From assembly GCF_000494755.1 (NCBI RefSeq), contig NC_022657.1, positions 4,068,001-4,132,000 of the forward strand: DNA of 64,000 nucleotides, written 5' to 3'. The DNA comes from Amorphoplanes friuliensis DSM 7358. Lineage in GTDB: Bacteria > Actinomycetota > Actinomycetes > Mycobacteriales > Micromonosporaceae. The position numbers were made by a program, and so were the translations under genes. The notes beneath the pieces are model-generated. The model had not been told where the DNA came from. It did no database searches and saw only the letters and a list, made by a program, of their open reading frames with translations. Positions 33,289 through 41,646 of the stretch are shown one piece after another (the stretch's first letter is position 1; the number at the start of each line of letters is the position of its first letter).

Positions 33289-34127
33289 CGGCTCGCCGCC
33301 GCGGTGAGGCGGCCGATCACCCGCATGTGGCTGACCGGCAGCAGCCGGGCCAGGAGGTCGGGGATCTTGGCGCTCGCGGCGACCAGGACCCGGCCGCGCC
33401 GGCGTTCGACCCCGGCCAGGATGTCGGCCGCAGCCTTCGCAGGCGGGTACGTGAGCAGCGCCGCGAACACCCGCTGCTGCCCCTCGACCTCGCCGGCCGG
33501 GACACCGGCGCCGATCCGTGCACTCTCCGCGATCCGGGTCCGCACCCCGCCGGGGTGGACGGTCGTCACGCCGACACCGGACTCGAGCAGCTCGGTGCGC
33601 AGCGCCTCGCTGAGCCCGCGCAGCGCGAATTTGCTGGCGCTGTACGCGGACTGCCCCGCCGGCGCGATCAGCCCGTACAGGCTGGAGACGTTGACCAGGT
33701 GGGCGCCGCGCTCGGCGGTCAGCGCGGGCAGCAGGTGGTGGATGAGCAGCAGGGGAGCGGTGAAGTTGACCGCCATCACCCACTCGAACTCGTCCAGGCC
33801 GACCTGGTCGAAGCGGCCGCCCAGCGCGACCCCGGCGTTGTTGACCAGCAGCCCGAGCACGGGATGCCGGGCGCGGATCTCCTCGGCCGTGCGGATGACC
33901 GCCGCCCGGTCGGCGAGGTCGGCGACGAGGGTCTCGACGCTCAGGTCCGGATGGTCGGCGCGGAGGCTCCCGGCGACCTTGTCGAGCCGTGGGGCGTCAC
34001 GGTCGACCAGGACCAGGCCGCTGCCGCGGGCCGCGAGCCCGTGCGCCACCTGCTCCCCGATGCCACTCGCGGCGCCTGTCACCACGGCCGTGCGACCGGC
34101 GAACAGGTACGGGCCCAGTCGTGTCAT
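33285..34127 (-). CDS. Short-chain dehydrogenase/reductase
   Basis: 280 aa. Cofactor motif TGAASGIG, NNAG motif, and the catalytic Ser (VNVSSLYG) with YSASK (Tyr and Lys). The Asp in LVLVDRDAP after the second strand suggests NAD preference. It could supply the ketone for the Baeyer-Villiger enzyme by oxidising an alcohol. The C-terminus is extended by ~30 residues (RRRGRVLVAASAKIPDLLARLLP), as in the membrane-near SDRs of the mycobacterial mymA operon (Rv3085-like). Overlaps of 4 bp on both sides. Confidence 0.88.
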   Translation of the reverse strand: MTRLGPYLFAGRTAVVTGAASGIGEQVAHGLAARGSGLVLVDRDAPRLDKVAGSLRADHPDLSVETLVADLADRAAVIRTAEEIRARHPVLGLLVNNAGVALGGRFDQVGLDEFEWVMAVNFTAPLLLIHHLLPALTAERGAHLVNVSSLYGLIAPAGQSAYSASKFALRGLSEALRTELLESGVGVTTVHPGGVRTRIAESARIGAGVPAGEVEGQQRVFAALLTYPPAKAAADILAGVERRRGRVLVAASAKIPDLLARLLPVSHMRVIGRLTAAASR

Positions 34128-35551
34128 CGGCTCTCCTCGAAGCTCATGTCCCGGCTGACGTCGGCGCGCGGGGTGGTGACCACGTCGCGCAGGTAGTTCT
34201 GCCGGACGGTCCACGGGTCCTTGTCGCCCTGCTGCGGGAACCGGTCGAGGGCCCGTTGCACGTACCCGGAGGTGAGGTCGAGCAGCGGCCGCCGGTTGCC
34301 GGGCGTCTCCTTCGGTGTCGCCGCGGCGTACCCGTGCTTGTCGAGGTAGGACAGCAGTCGCAGCACGTAGCGGTGGGACAGGTCGGCGCGCAGCGTCCAC
34401 GAGGCGTTGGTGTAGCCGATGCAGTAGGCGAAGTTCGGCACGCCGCTGAGCATCAGCCCGCGGTAGGCGACCCTCGTGCCCGGATCCACGACCTGCCCGT
34501 CGACCGTCAGTGTCACCCCGCCGATCGGCAGCAGCGACAGGCCGGTCGCGGACACTACGATGTCGGCCTCCAGGGTCCGCCCGGAGCGCAGCCGGATCCC
34601 CTCGGGCACGAACCGCTCGATGTGGTCCGTGACGACCGACGCCTTCCCGCCCCGGATGGCCTCGAACAGGTCACCGCCCGGTACGACACACAACCGCTGG
34701 TCCCACGGCTGGTACGCGGGAGTGAAGTGCTCGTCCACGTACGCGGGATCGTCCAGGTACCGCAGCGCGAACCGCCGCAGGAGCGCCTTGACACGGTCCG
34801 GCCGGCGCCGCGCGAGCTGGTAGAACGCCTGTGACAGCACGATGTTCTTGGCCCGGGCGACCCGGTGCGCCGCCTTCGCGGGCAGCACCCGGCGCAGGGC
34901 GTCGGCGACGGCGTCCCGCCCGGGCAGGACCGTCAGGTACGACGGCGAGCGCTGCAGCATCGTCACGTGCGCCGCGGCCGGCGCCATCGCGGGCACCAGC
35001 GTCACCGCCGTTGCGCCGCTCCCGATGACCACGACACGTTTGCCGGTGTGGTCCAGGTCCTCGGGCCACGACTGCGGGTGCACGAACCGTCCCGTGAAGT
35101 CGTCGAGCCCCGCGAAGTCCGGCTGGTGCCCGCGGGCGTAGTCGTAGTAGCCGGCGCACGCGTACAGGAATCGGCAGGTCAGGGTCCGGCCGTCGGTGAG
35201 CCGGACGGTCCAGCGGCCGCCGGACCACGAGGCGGTCTCGACGCGGGAGCCGAAGCGGATGTGCGGCGTGATGCCACCCTCGTCCGCGGTGTCCTGGATG
35301 TAGTTGCGGATCGCCTCGGCCGGTGCCAGCGACTCCACGCCCCGCCAGGGCCGGAACGGGTAGCTGAGGGTGAACATGTCGCTGTCCGAGCGCACGCCGG
35401 GATAGCGGAACAGGTCCCAGGTGCCGCCGATCGCGTCGCGGGCCTCGAGGACCGCGAACGTGGTGCCGGGGCGTTCGTGCCGCAAGCGCCAGGCCGCGCC
35501 GATCCCGGACAGGCCGGCGCCGATGATGAGGACGTCGAATTCTTCGGCCAC
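34124..35551 (-). CDS. Baeyer-Villiger-type flavin monooxygenase (MymA/EtaA-like)
   Basis: 475 aa, GTG start with TGAGGA upstream. FAD site GAGLSGIG (residues 11-18); Baeyer-Villiger fingerprint F-x-G-x3-H-x3-W-P at 152-163 (FTGRFVHPQSWP); NADPH site GSGATA at 177-182. It would insert oxygen next to a ketone or oxidise S/N groups. The divergent AraC gene with an arabinose-binding-like N-domain, and the SDR and hydrolase downstream, reproduce the arrangement of Mycobacterium tuberculosis virS and mymA. The AraC protein probably controls it through the direct repeats between the two genes. Confidence 0.9.
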   Translation of the reverse strand: MAEEFDVLIIGAGLSGIGAAWRLRHERPGTTFAVLEARDAIGGTWDLFRYPGVRSDSDMFTLSYPFRPWRGVESLAPAEAIRNYIQDTADEGGITPHIRFGSRVETASWSGGRWTVRLTDGRTLTCRFLYACAGYYDYARGHQPDFAGLDDFTGRFVHPQSWPEDLDHTGKRVVVIGSGATAVTLVPAMAPAAAHVTMLQRSPSYLTVLPGRDAVADALRRVLPAKAAHRVARAKNIVLSQAFYQLARRRPDRVKALLRRFALRYLDDPAYVDEHFTPAYQPWDQRLCVVPGGDLFEAIRGGKASVVTDHIERFVPEGIRLRSGRTLEADIVVSATGLSLLPIGGVTLTVDGQVVDPGTRVAYRGLMLSGVPNFAYCIGYTNASWTLRADLSHRYVLRLLSYLDKHGYAAATPKETPGNRRPLLDLTSGYVQRALDRFPQQGDKDPWTVRQNYLRDVVTTPRADVSRDMSFEESR

Positions 35552-35594
35552 GGTCCTCAGTCTTCGTCACGGTACGGGCGGCGGACTTGCCCCC

Positions 35595-35624
35595 GCGCGA
35601 CACTCATTTACCTCTGCGCGACAC
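35595..35624. promoter_or_regulatory. Direct repeat, candidate AraC/VirS-type operator
   Basis: GCGCGACAC occurs at 35595-35603 and again at 35616-35624, 21 bp apart, that is two helical turns on the same face. AraC-family activators typically bind such direct repeats. The second copy lies just upstream of the TATCGT box (35631-35636) of the AraC gene, and the pair is 44 bp upstream of the monooxygenase start on the other strand. Confidence 0.6.
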
Positions 35625-35641
35625 ATCGGCTATCGTGCCGC

Positions 35642-36658
35642 ATGGATTCGATGGTCCGGGGAGCATCCCTGCGCGGGCTGCCGGAGCTGGTCGACAGCCT
35701 CGGCGGCGACGGCGCGGAGCTGTTCACGCGCTTCCGGATCCCACTGGCCGCACTGGCTTCCGACGACGCGGTGATCCCGACGAGCGCGGCCGGGCGCATC
35801 CTGGAGACCGCGGCCGCCGCCCTCGGCTGTCACGACCTCGGGCTCCGGCTGGCCGGGCAGCAGAACGCCACCGTCCTGGGGCCGCTCGCCCTCGCGATCG
35901 AGAATTCTCCGACCTTCGGCGACGCGCTCGACACCGCGAACCGCTTCCTCTTCGTCCACAGCCCCGCGCTGACCGTCTCGCAGATCCCCGACCCGGCGGG
36001 CCGGCCCGGAGTGGTCGGCCTGCTCTACCGGGGCACCGAGGAACCCCTCCCGCCGCAGGTCGTCGATCTGGGACTGGGCCTGTTCCACCGGATCATCGTG
36101 CTGCTGCACGGCGGCCCCTACGGCCTGCGGTCCGTGCACCTCCCGCACCCGCCGCTCGCGCCGGTCACCGCCTACACCACCTTCTTCGGTACGGACGTGC
36201 GCTTCGACCACCCCGACGCGGTGCTGCGGGTGCCCGGTGGCCTGGCCACGACCGCGGTGCCCGGCGGCAACCAGGTGCTGCGCGACATCGCCGTCGACTA
36301 CATCACCAGCCACTTCCCGGCGCCGGGGCGTGCGCTCGCCGGCCGCGTCCACCTGCTGCTGACCCAGGCCCTCGGCTCGTCGCCGATCGAGGTCGGCGCG
36401 ATCGCACGGCTGTTGCGGACCCATCCGCGAACGCTTCAGCGCCGGCTCGCGGCCGAGGGCACCACGTTCGAGGCGATCCTCGACGACGTCCGCCGCGCCA
36501 CCGCGGCCCGGCTGATCACCCAGACCGATCTGCCGTTCGTGCAGGTCACCGCGATGGTGGGACTGACCGAGCAGTCCGCGCTGAGCCGGGCGGCGCGGCG
36601 GTGGTTCGGTGTCACCCCGCGGCAGCTGCGTGCCACGGGGGACGTCCCGTCCCGGTGA
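35642..36658 (+). CDS. AraC-family regulator with arabinose-binding-like N-domain (VirS-like)
   Basis: 338 aa. The N-terminal domain (about 10-200) has the pattern of the Arabinose_bd family (LETAAAALGCHDLGLRLAGQQN, FGDALDTANRFLFVHSPAL). The C-terminal ~100 residues are the double helix-turn-helix (VGAIARLLRTHPRTLQRRLAAEGTTF and VTAMVGLTEQSALSRAARRWFGVTPRQLR). TATCGT ends 5 nt before the ATG, so a leaderless transcript is likely. It is divergent from the Baeyer-Villiger operon and overlaps the convergent DUF4873 gene by 47 bp. The proposed role is activation of the monooxygenase genes, by analogy with VirS of mycobacteria. Confidence 0.88.
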   Translation: MDSMVRGASLRGLPELVDSLGGDGAELFTRFRIPLAALASDDAVIPTSAAGRILETAAAALGCHDLGLRLAGQQNATVLGPLALAIENSPTFGDALDTANRFLFVHSPALTVSQIPDPAGRPGVVGLLYRGTEEPLPPQVVDLGLGLFHRIIVLLHGGPYGLRSVHLPHPPLAPVTAYTTFFGTDVRFDHPDAVLRVPGGLATTAVPGGNQVLRDIAVDYITSHFPAPGRALAGRVHLLLTQALGSSPIEVGAIARLLRTHPRTLQRRLAAEGTTFEAILDDVRRATAARLITQTDLPFVQVTAMVGLTEQSALSRAARRWFGVTPRQLRATGDVPSR

Positions 36659-36908
36659 GGCGTACGCCGCCCCACGGATCGGGCTCGCCGAGCCGGGCAC
36701 GGACGGCCGCACCGCCGATGCGGACGGTCGCCTCCCGGACCCCGGCCCGCAGCTGAGCCGTCAGGGTCTCGTCCGGGACGGCCCGCCCGGCCCACCGGTA
36801 GCGCCCCTCGACCGGCTCGAACCGCGCCGACAACCGCACCACGACGGTCACGCTCAGCTCCCCGGTCTCGATCACGGCCTCGCCGCGGTAGTCCTCGTCG
36901 TCGCTCAT
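36612..36908 (-). CDS. DUF4873 protein
   Basis: 98 aa. The pattern (EDYRGEAVIETGELSVTVVVRLSARFEPVEGRYRWAGRA) is that of DUF4873, known as a small stand-alone domain and as a C-terminal extension of flavin monooxygenases in actinobacteria. Here it is separate from, but only 1.1 kb away from, a Baeyer-Villiger gene, so a helper role for that enzyme is reasonable. The start overlaps the TetR stop by 4 bp; its 3' end runs 47 bp into the convergent AraC gene. Confidence 0.75.
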   Translation of the reverse strand: MSDDEDYRGEAVIETGELSVTVVVRLSARFEPVEGRYRWAGRAVPDETLTAQLRAGVREATVRIGGAAVRARLGEPDPWGGVRLTGTGRPPWHAAAAG

Positions 36909-37576
36909 CGCCCGCTCACCGCCAGCCCGCCGGGAGTGTCCGCCGCGCTGCGGATGCCGGCGATGCCACCCCACAGGAACGTCGTCAGATAGTCGGCCAG
37001 GGCCGTGCGGCTGATCGGCTGCTGCTGCCGCAGCCACCAGTCACCGGTCGTCTGGACATAACCCACGATCCCGTACGCCCAGGGCAGCGCCGGCCCCGAG
37101 TCGAGCCCGAGGGCGCGCAACCGGTCGCCCAGGATCCGCGCCAGCCCGCTGGCGACGGTGTCCATCGCGTCGGCCACCACATCGGTGTCCCGGGCAATGC
37201 CGCGCTGGTGGACGACGAACCGGTACACGTGCGGGTCGGCCTCGATGAACGCCAGGTACGCGTCGACCGCCGCGGCGACCACGTCACGCTCCTCGCGGAC
37301 GGCGGAGACGGCCGGCGCGATGGCCTCGACCACCGCCCCGGCGGCATGCCGGCCGACCGCGAGCCACAGCCCCGACTTGTCGGTGAAGTAGCGGTACAGC
37401 ACGGGTTTGCTCACCCCGGCGTGCGCGGCGACCGCGTCGATCCCGGGCTCCGGACCGAGCTCGCGGATCGCCTCGATCACCGCTTCGACGAGCTCGGTGC
37501 GGCGCCGCTCGCGGTGGTCGGCCCAGCGGCGGCTGCGCCCGTCGGGACGGTTGACGCCCTCATCGGCAGAGTTCAT
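36905..37576 (-). CDS. TetR-family regulator
   Basis: 223 aa from the ATG at 37576. N-terminal helix-turn-helix GIDAVAAHAGVSKPVLYRYFTDKSGLW at about residues 44-70. The C-terminal ligand domain is helical without clear motif. It is divergent from the AurF-like gene with only 53 bp between starts, and that gap contains a perfect palindrome, so it probably represses both itself and the diiron oxygenase. Translationally coupled to the DUF4873 gene downstream. Confidence 0.87.
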   Translation of the reverse strand: MNSADEGVNRPDGRSRRWADHRERRRTELVEAVIEAIRELGPEPGIDAVAAHAGVSKPVLYRYFTDKSGLWLAVGRHAAGAVVEAIAPAVSAVREERDVVAAAVDAYLAFIEADPHVYRFVVHQRGIARDTDVVADAMDTVASGLARILGDRLRALGLDSGPALPWAYGIVGYVQTTGDWWLRQQQPISRTALADYLTTFLWGGIAGIRSAADTPGGLAVSGR

Positions 37577-37592
37577 AGTACGAGAAGTAGCT

Positions 37593-37607
37593 GTTACTTC
37601 CGGTAAC
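37593..37607. promoter_or_regulatory. Palindromic operator between TetR and AurF-like genes
   Basis: GTTAC-TTCCG-GTAAC, a perfect inverted repeat of 5 bp around 5 nt, in the middle of the 53-bp divergent gap. It is the obvious candidate site for the adjacent TetR protein. Confidence 0.6.
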
Positions 37608-37629
37608 GTCAACCCTTCTGGAGGTTTCC

Positions 37630-38514
37630 ATGGCCGTCTCCGACCGGGACCGGACCGCGACCCGGCTGCTGCGCTCGTCGGCCGAGCACTCCTACGACCC
37701 GGACGTCGAGATCGACTGGGAAGCACCCCTGGCCGAGGACCGCTGGTTCACGCCGGAGCACCGCTCCAGCCTCTACGGAACCGACCTCTGGAAGGGCCTG
37801 ACCGTCCCGCAGCGCATCACCCTGACCCGCCACGAGGTCGCCAGCATCGCGTCGCTCGGCGTCTGGTTCGAGACGATCCTGATGCAGCTCCTGATCCGCG
37901 AGTACTACCGCCAGGACCCCACCGCACCCCACGCCCAGTACGCCCTCACCGAGGTCGCCGACGAGTGCCGCCACTCGGTCATGTTCGGCCGCATGATCGA
38001 CAAGCTGGGCTGCCCGGTCTACCGCGTCGGCGCCTTCGACGACGGCCTCGGCAAGTGGATCGCCGCCACCGCCACCGGCCCCCGCATGTACGCCGCGATC
38101 CTCATCGCCGAGGAGATCCTCGACGCCCTGCAGCGCGAGGCCTCGACCGACGAGACCGTCCAGCCGCTGGTCCGCATGGTCTCCCGCATCCACGTCATCG
38201 AGGAGGCCCGCCACGTCCGGTACGCCCGAGAGGAACTCGCCCGCCAGGTCCGCGCGGCCGGCAAGCGCCGCCTCGCCTTCGACCGCCTGGTCATCGCCCG
38301 TGCGGCGTACCTGACCGGCAGCCGGATCATTTCGCCCGAGGTGTACCGCTCGGTCGGCATCGACCCGGTCGCCGGCCGCCGGGCCGCGCTGGCCAACCCC
38401 CACCACCGCGCGACGATGCGCTGGGCCGGCGAGAAGGTCGTCGCCTACCTGCGCGACCTCGACCTGATCGGCGGACCCGGCCTCGCCCTCTGGCGCCGGT
38501 CGCTGCTCCTCTGA
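37630..38514 (+). CDS. AurF-like diiron oxygenase
   Basis: 294 aa, GGAGG 5 nt before the start. The family includes the p-aminobenzoate N-oxygenase AurF. Metal ligands are visible as RHEVASIA (Glu), FETILMQ (Glu), DECRHS (Glu112, His115) and IEEARHVRYAREE (Glu/Glu/His). It would activate O2 at a two-iron centre to oxidise an amine or a C-H bond. With the TetR, DUF4873 and Baeyer-Villiger genes it forms an oxidative block also seen in mycobacteria. Substrate unknown. Confidence 0.8.
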   Translation: MAVSDRDRTATRLLRSSAEHSYDPDVEIDWEAPLAEDRWFTPEHRSSLYGTDLWKGLTVPQRITLTRHEVASIASLGVWFETILMQLLIREYYRQDPTAPHAQYALTEVADECRHSVMFGRMIDKLGCPVYRVGAFDDGLGKWIAATATGPRMYAAILIAEEILDALQREASTDETVQPLVRMVSRIHVIEEARHVRYAREELARQVRAAGKRRLAFDRLVIARAAYLTGSRIISPEVYRSVGIDPVAGRRAALANPHHRATMRWAGEKVVAYLRDLDLIGGPGLALWRRSLLL

Positions 38515-38570
38515 AATGTCAGGGGGTGCTGGCAGGGTGACCCGGTAACGACCACCCAGGGGGAATCACT

Positions 38571-39695
38571 GTGCCGTTCGCCGACGAGCTCATCGGGGAG
38601 CAGACCACCGGGCAGCTGATCGCGGCGATCGCCGCGGCGGCACCCGGCAACCGGTTGCCGAATCTGCGTGCGGCCGCGAAGGGGATGGCCGGCCTGTCAC
38701 TGCGGGAACGCAGCGACCGGTTGCGGGACGGCCTGCTCGCCGACCTGCCGGGGGACTACGCCGGCCTGGCCCGGACCGTCCGTGCCGCCGCGGCCGGCCC
38801 CCTGCCCTTCGGCGGGTGGCTGATCTGGCCGGTGACCAGCGCGGTCGCGGCCCGCGCGGTCACCGACGGCACCGGTACGGCGTTCGACGACGCCCTCGCT
38901 CTGCTGGCGGAGCTCACCGGACGGCTGACCTCGGAGTTCGCGATCCGCGTCCTGCTCGACCACGACCTCGGGCGGGCGCTGCCGATCGTGCTGGAGTGGA
39001 CGCGCTCACCCGACGAGCACGTGCGGCGGCTGGCCTCGGAGGGCACCCGGGCGTACCTGCCATGGGCGAAGCGCGTGCCGGCCCTGCTCGCCGCCCCCGA
39101 GGCGACGGTGCCGATCCTCACGGCGCTCTACCGCGACGACAGCGAGTACGTGCGGCGTTCGGTGGCCAACCATCTCAACGACCTGAGCCGCGAGCACCCG
39201 GACCTGGTCGTCGCCACCGCGAAGGCCTGGCTCGCCTCGCCGGACGCCACCACGGCCAAGGTGGTGCGGCACGCCCTGCGCACGCTGGTCAAGAAAGGCC
39301 ATCCGGGCGCGCTCGCTCTGCTGGGCTTCGCACCGGCCAGCGTCACCGTCGACGGCCCGCTGCTGGCCGGGGCGGAGATCCCGTACGGCGGTGAGGTGGC
39401 TTTCACGGCAACCGTGGTCAACACCGGCGACGCCGCCGCGACACTCGCCATCGACTACGTCGTCCACCACCAGAAGGCCAACGGCAAGCAGACGACCAAG
39501 ACGTTCAAGCTGACAACGGCGACGCTGGCCCCCGGCGACCGCCTGGAGCTGTCCCGGCGGCACTCGTTCCGGGCGATCACCACCCGGCGCTACTACCCGG
39601 GTGCGCACGCCGTCGAGCTGCAGCTCAACGGCGTGCGCTCGGGCCGGGCCGACTTCGAGTTGCTGCCGCCTCAGCGGGCGGGCGCCGACTCGTAG
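38571..39695 (+). CDS. DNA alkylation repair protein, AlkC/AlkD-like HEAT-repeat family
   Basis: 374 aa, GTG start with AGGGGGA upstream. Residues about 80-260 are helical HEAT-like repeats (VLEWTRSPDEHVRRLASEGTR, PILTALYRDDSEYVRRSVANHLNDL, LASPDATTAKVVRHALRTLVKKG), as in AlkC/AlkD glycosylases that excise N3/N7-alkylated purines. Residues about 280-370 form an Ig-like beta domain (AGAEIPYGGEVAFTATVVNTG), which is present in the AlkC group. It stands alone and its 3' end overlaps the convergent DsbA-like gene by 25 bp. Confidence 0.82.
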   Translation: MPFADELIGEQTTGQLIAAIAAAAPGNRLPNLRAAAKGMAGLSLRERSDRLRDGLLADLPGDYAGLARTVRAAAAGPLPFGGWLIWPVTSAVAARAVTDGTGTAFDDALALLAELTGRLTSEFAIRVLLDHDLGRALPIVLEWTRSPDEHVRRLASEGTRAYLPWAKRVPALLAAPEATVPILTALYRDDSEYVRRSVANHLNDLSREHPDLVVATAKAWLASPDATTAKVVRHALRTLVKKGHPGALALLGFAPASVTVDGPLLAGAEIPYGGEVAFTATVVNTGDAAATLAIDYVVHHQKANGKQTTKTFKLTTATLAPGDRLELSRRHSFRAITTRRYYPGAHAVELQLNGVRSGRADFELLPPQRAGADS

Positions 39696-40321
39696 GCCGT
39701 GCGGAGCGCCTGCAGGAAGACGTCGGACGACTGCGCGCCCGAGACCCCGTAGGCGCGGTTCAGGACGAAGAACGGGACACCGGTGGCGCCGTACATCTGC
39801 GCCTGGCGGATGTCGTCGTTGACGTCCTCGGTGAACTCGTCACCGGCCAGCACACGTTCCGCCTCGGCCGCCGGGACACCGAGCTCCGCGCCCAGGCGTA
39901 CCAGGGTCGGGGTGTCCAGGGTCTCGCCCTCGATCAGGTTGGCGCGCATGAGCCGCTCGTGCGCCTCGGCGCCCAGACCGTGGGTGTTCGCCAGGTGGAT
40001 CAGGCGGTGCGCGTCGAAGGTGTTGACACTCACCGCGTGCTCGAAGTCGTAGTCGAGACCCTCGGCGGCGGCGAGCGCCCCGACCTGGCTCGTCATGCCT
40101 TTGACCTGCGCGAGCGAACCGCCGAACTTCTTCGCCAGGTGGTCGTAGACCGGCTCGGCGAACCCCTTCGGGTGCGACGGGTCGAGCTGGAAGCTGCGCC
40201 ACACCACCTCGACGTCGTCCGCGTGCTCGAAGGTGCCCAGCGCCGTCTGCAAGCGTCGCTTGCCGATGTAGCACCACGGGCAGACGATGTCGGACCAGAC
40301 CTCCACCAGTACGGGAGCCAT
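39671..40321 (-). CDS. DsbA-family oxidoreductase (FrnE-like)
   Basis: 216 aa. Thioredoxin fold with a CPWC active site (VWSDIVCPWCYIGKRRL), the helical insert, and the cis-Pro loop ATGVPFFVLN. FrnE-type proteins are cytosolic thiol-disulphide enzymes; there is no signal peptide here. The ATG at 40321 has GGAG 8 nt upstream; a GTG at 40330 is less well placed. The start lies one base after the stop of a tiny two-cysteine peptide gene, so the two are translationally coupled. A role in handling that peptide's cysteines is a tempting inference. Confidence 0.87.
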   Translation of the reverse strand: MAPVLVEVWSDIVCPWCYIGKRRLQTALGTFEHADDVEVVWRSFQLDPSHPKGFAEPVYDHLAKKFGGSLAQVKGMTSQVGALAAAEGLDYDFEHAVSVNTFDAHRLIHLANTHGLGAEAHERLMRANLIEGETLDTPTLVRLGAELGVPAAEAERVLAGDEFTEDVNDDIRQAQMYGATGVPFFVLNRAYGVSGAQSSDVFLQALRTAYESAPAR

Positions 40322-40322
40322 G

Positions 40323-40460
40323 TCAGTCACAGCTCCCGTCGGTGCAGGTGCCGGCGTTGTCGCCGCCCAGCACGATCAGCGTGGGCAGCTCCGGGGCGGG
40401 TGCCGGGGGCGCCGGCGGCGGGGTGGGGGGCGTTTGTTGATCGGTCACGTGATCCATCAT
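40323..40460 (-). CDS. Small cysteine-containing peptide coupled to a DsbA-like enzyme
   Basis: 45 aa from ATG 40460, or 41 aa from GTG 40448 (GTGACCGAT). Architecture: charged start, a Pro/Ala-rich stretch of about 14 residues, PTLIVLGG, and a polar tail NAGTCTDGSCD with two Cys separated by four residues plus Thr and Ser. One base separates its stop from the DsbA-like start codon. No ribosome site is obvious for the first ATG. It looks like a precursor peptide or a small redox protein rather than chance, because the frame ends exactly at the coupled start. No modifying enzyme of a known peptide class is nearby. Confidence 0.6.
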   Translation of the reverse strand: MMDHVTDQQTPPTPPPAPPAPAPELPTLIVLGGDNAGTCTDGSCD

Positions 40461-40505
40461 GCGTCGGGTTTCGACGATCGGTAAGAACGCACTTTCAGGT
40501 AAGCC

Positions 40506-41462
40506 TCACTTCGTGAACTTCAGGTACTGCCAGGCGCCGGTCGCAGCCCCGCTCGTCGAGTCGCCGGCGAACGACGCGCGCAGCCGGTAGGTGGTGCCGG
40601 AGCTGTGCGACCCCAGCAGCGTGCCGCCGCCGATGCTGTCACCGTCGAGCCGGAAGCACTTGGCGGTCGCCAGGGTCCGCCACTTGCCCGACCGGTACTG
40701 CTCGGCGGTGAAGCCGATGCAGCCACCGGGGTGCGCCGGTGACACGCGGACCGCCAGCGCCGGGTCGACGCTGGTGCGGTAGAGCTTGTACTTGCCCGAG
40801 GTCGCGTACTGGCCGACCAGCACTTCTTCGATCTTCGCGCCCGCCTTGACGGTCCGCGACGCCGTGAGCGGGGCGTACCACTGGTCACCGGCGAAGGAGG
40901 CGCTCAAGACCGTGCGGCGCGTCGGTTTGTAGGTCGCCGTGACCGTGCCGCTGCCGCACTTGATCTTCTTCTTGTCGCCGCCGGCCGGCTGCGCGTAGAC
41001 GCACAGCGTGCGGGAGTCGTGCGTCGTGCCGAGCTTCGCCGTGATCTTGGCAGTGGCCGCGTACCGGTAGGTCGAGGCGTCCGTGGTGATCGTCACCTTG
41101 GTCGCCCGGCGGGAGACAGCCACGCTGACCTGCTGGTTCGTCGGGTCGTGTCCGGCGTCACCGGCAAAGACGACCGTGTACGTGTTGGTGCCGCCGATCA
41201 TCGGCTTGTCACGCAGCGTGAAAGCACCGCCCGCGTCGGCGGTGATCGCGGGCAGGGTGTGAGAGCCGGTGAGGTCCTTGCGGGTGACGGTCAGTGAGGC
41301 CGGGCCGGCGGAAAAGGTGCCGGTCACGACCAGCGATCCCGCCCGGGCCACCGAAGCCGGCGCCTGCAACGTGAGTGTTGCCTGCTCAGCCGCGTGAGCC
41401 GCGCCCGCGGGAGCGATCAGGGCCGCCGCACCGCCGATCGCGATCGCCGTCCATCGAGCCAT
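40506..41462 (-). CDS. Secreted protein with bacterial Ig-like repeats
   Basis: 318 aa from the ATG at 41462. Signal peptide ending near AGAAHAAE. Two or three Ig-like units (ATLTLQAPASVARAGSLVVTGTF ... YTVVFAGDAGHDPT; KVTITTDASTYRYAATAKITAKL ... LSASFAGDQWYAPLTAS; a last Cys-containing beta unit ending YRLRASFAGDSTSG). Resembles Big_3-type repeats of extracellular actinomycete proteins. Probably exported and possibly adhesive; no enzyme motif. Confidence 0.75.
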   Translation of the reverse strand: MARWTAIAIGGAAALIAPAGAAHAAEQATLTLQAPASVARAGSLVVTGTFSAGPASLTVTRKDLTGSHTLPAITADAGGAFTLRDKPMIGGTNTYTVVFAGDAGHDPTNQQVSVAVSRRATKVTITTDASTYRYAATAKITAKLGTTHDSRTLCVYAQPAGGDKKKIKCGSGTVTATYKPTRRTVLSASFAGDQWYAPLTASRTVKAGAKIEEVLVGQYATSGKYKLYRTSVDPALAVRVSPAHPGGCIGFTAEQYRSGKWRTLATAKCFRLDGDSIGGGTLLGSHSSGTTYRLRASFAGDSTSGAATGAWQYLKFTK

Positions 41463-41646
41463 CGTGTTGTCGACACCCCGTGACCTCCGCGTACCCGGCA
41501 CCGGGACGATCCCGGCACGGTCCGAGCCGATGCGTCGGCATCACCCGCGCAAGTGTGAGGCTTATGTCCCTTTGGTCGGGCGGTACCACCCGATCGGGCC
41601 AGGTCGGCTAGCGTCGAGCTTTCGTGCCGACGAGTGAGGAGTCACC

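Noticed and set aside
40323..40460. Calling the small Cys peptide a lanthipeptide precursor
   Set aside because: No LanB/LanC/LanM, YcaO, radical-SAM or protease/transporter gene of a known peptide class is nearby, so the evidence supports only a coupled small Cys peptide.
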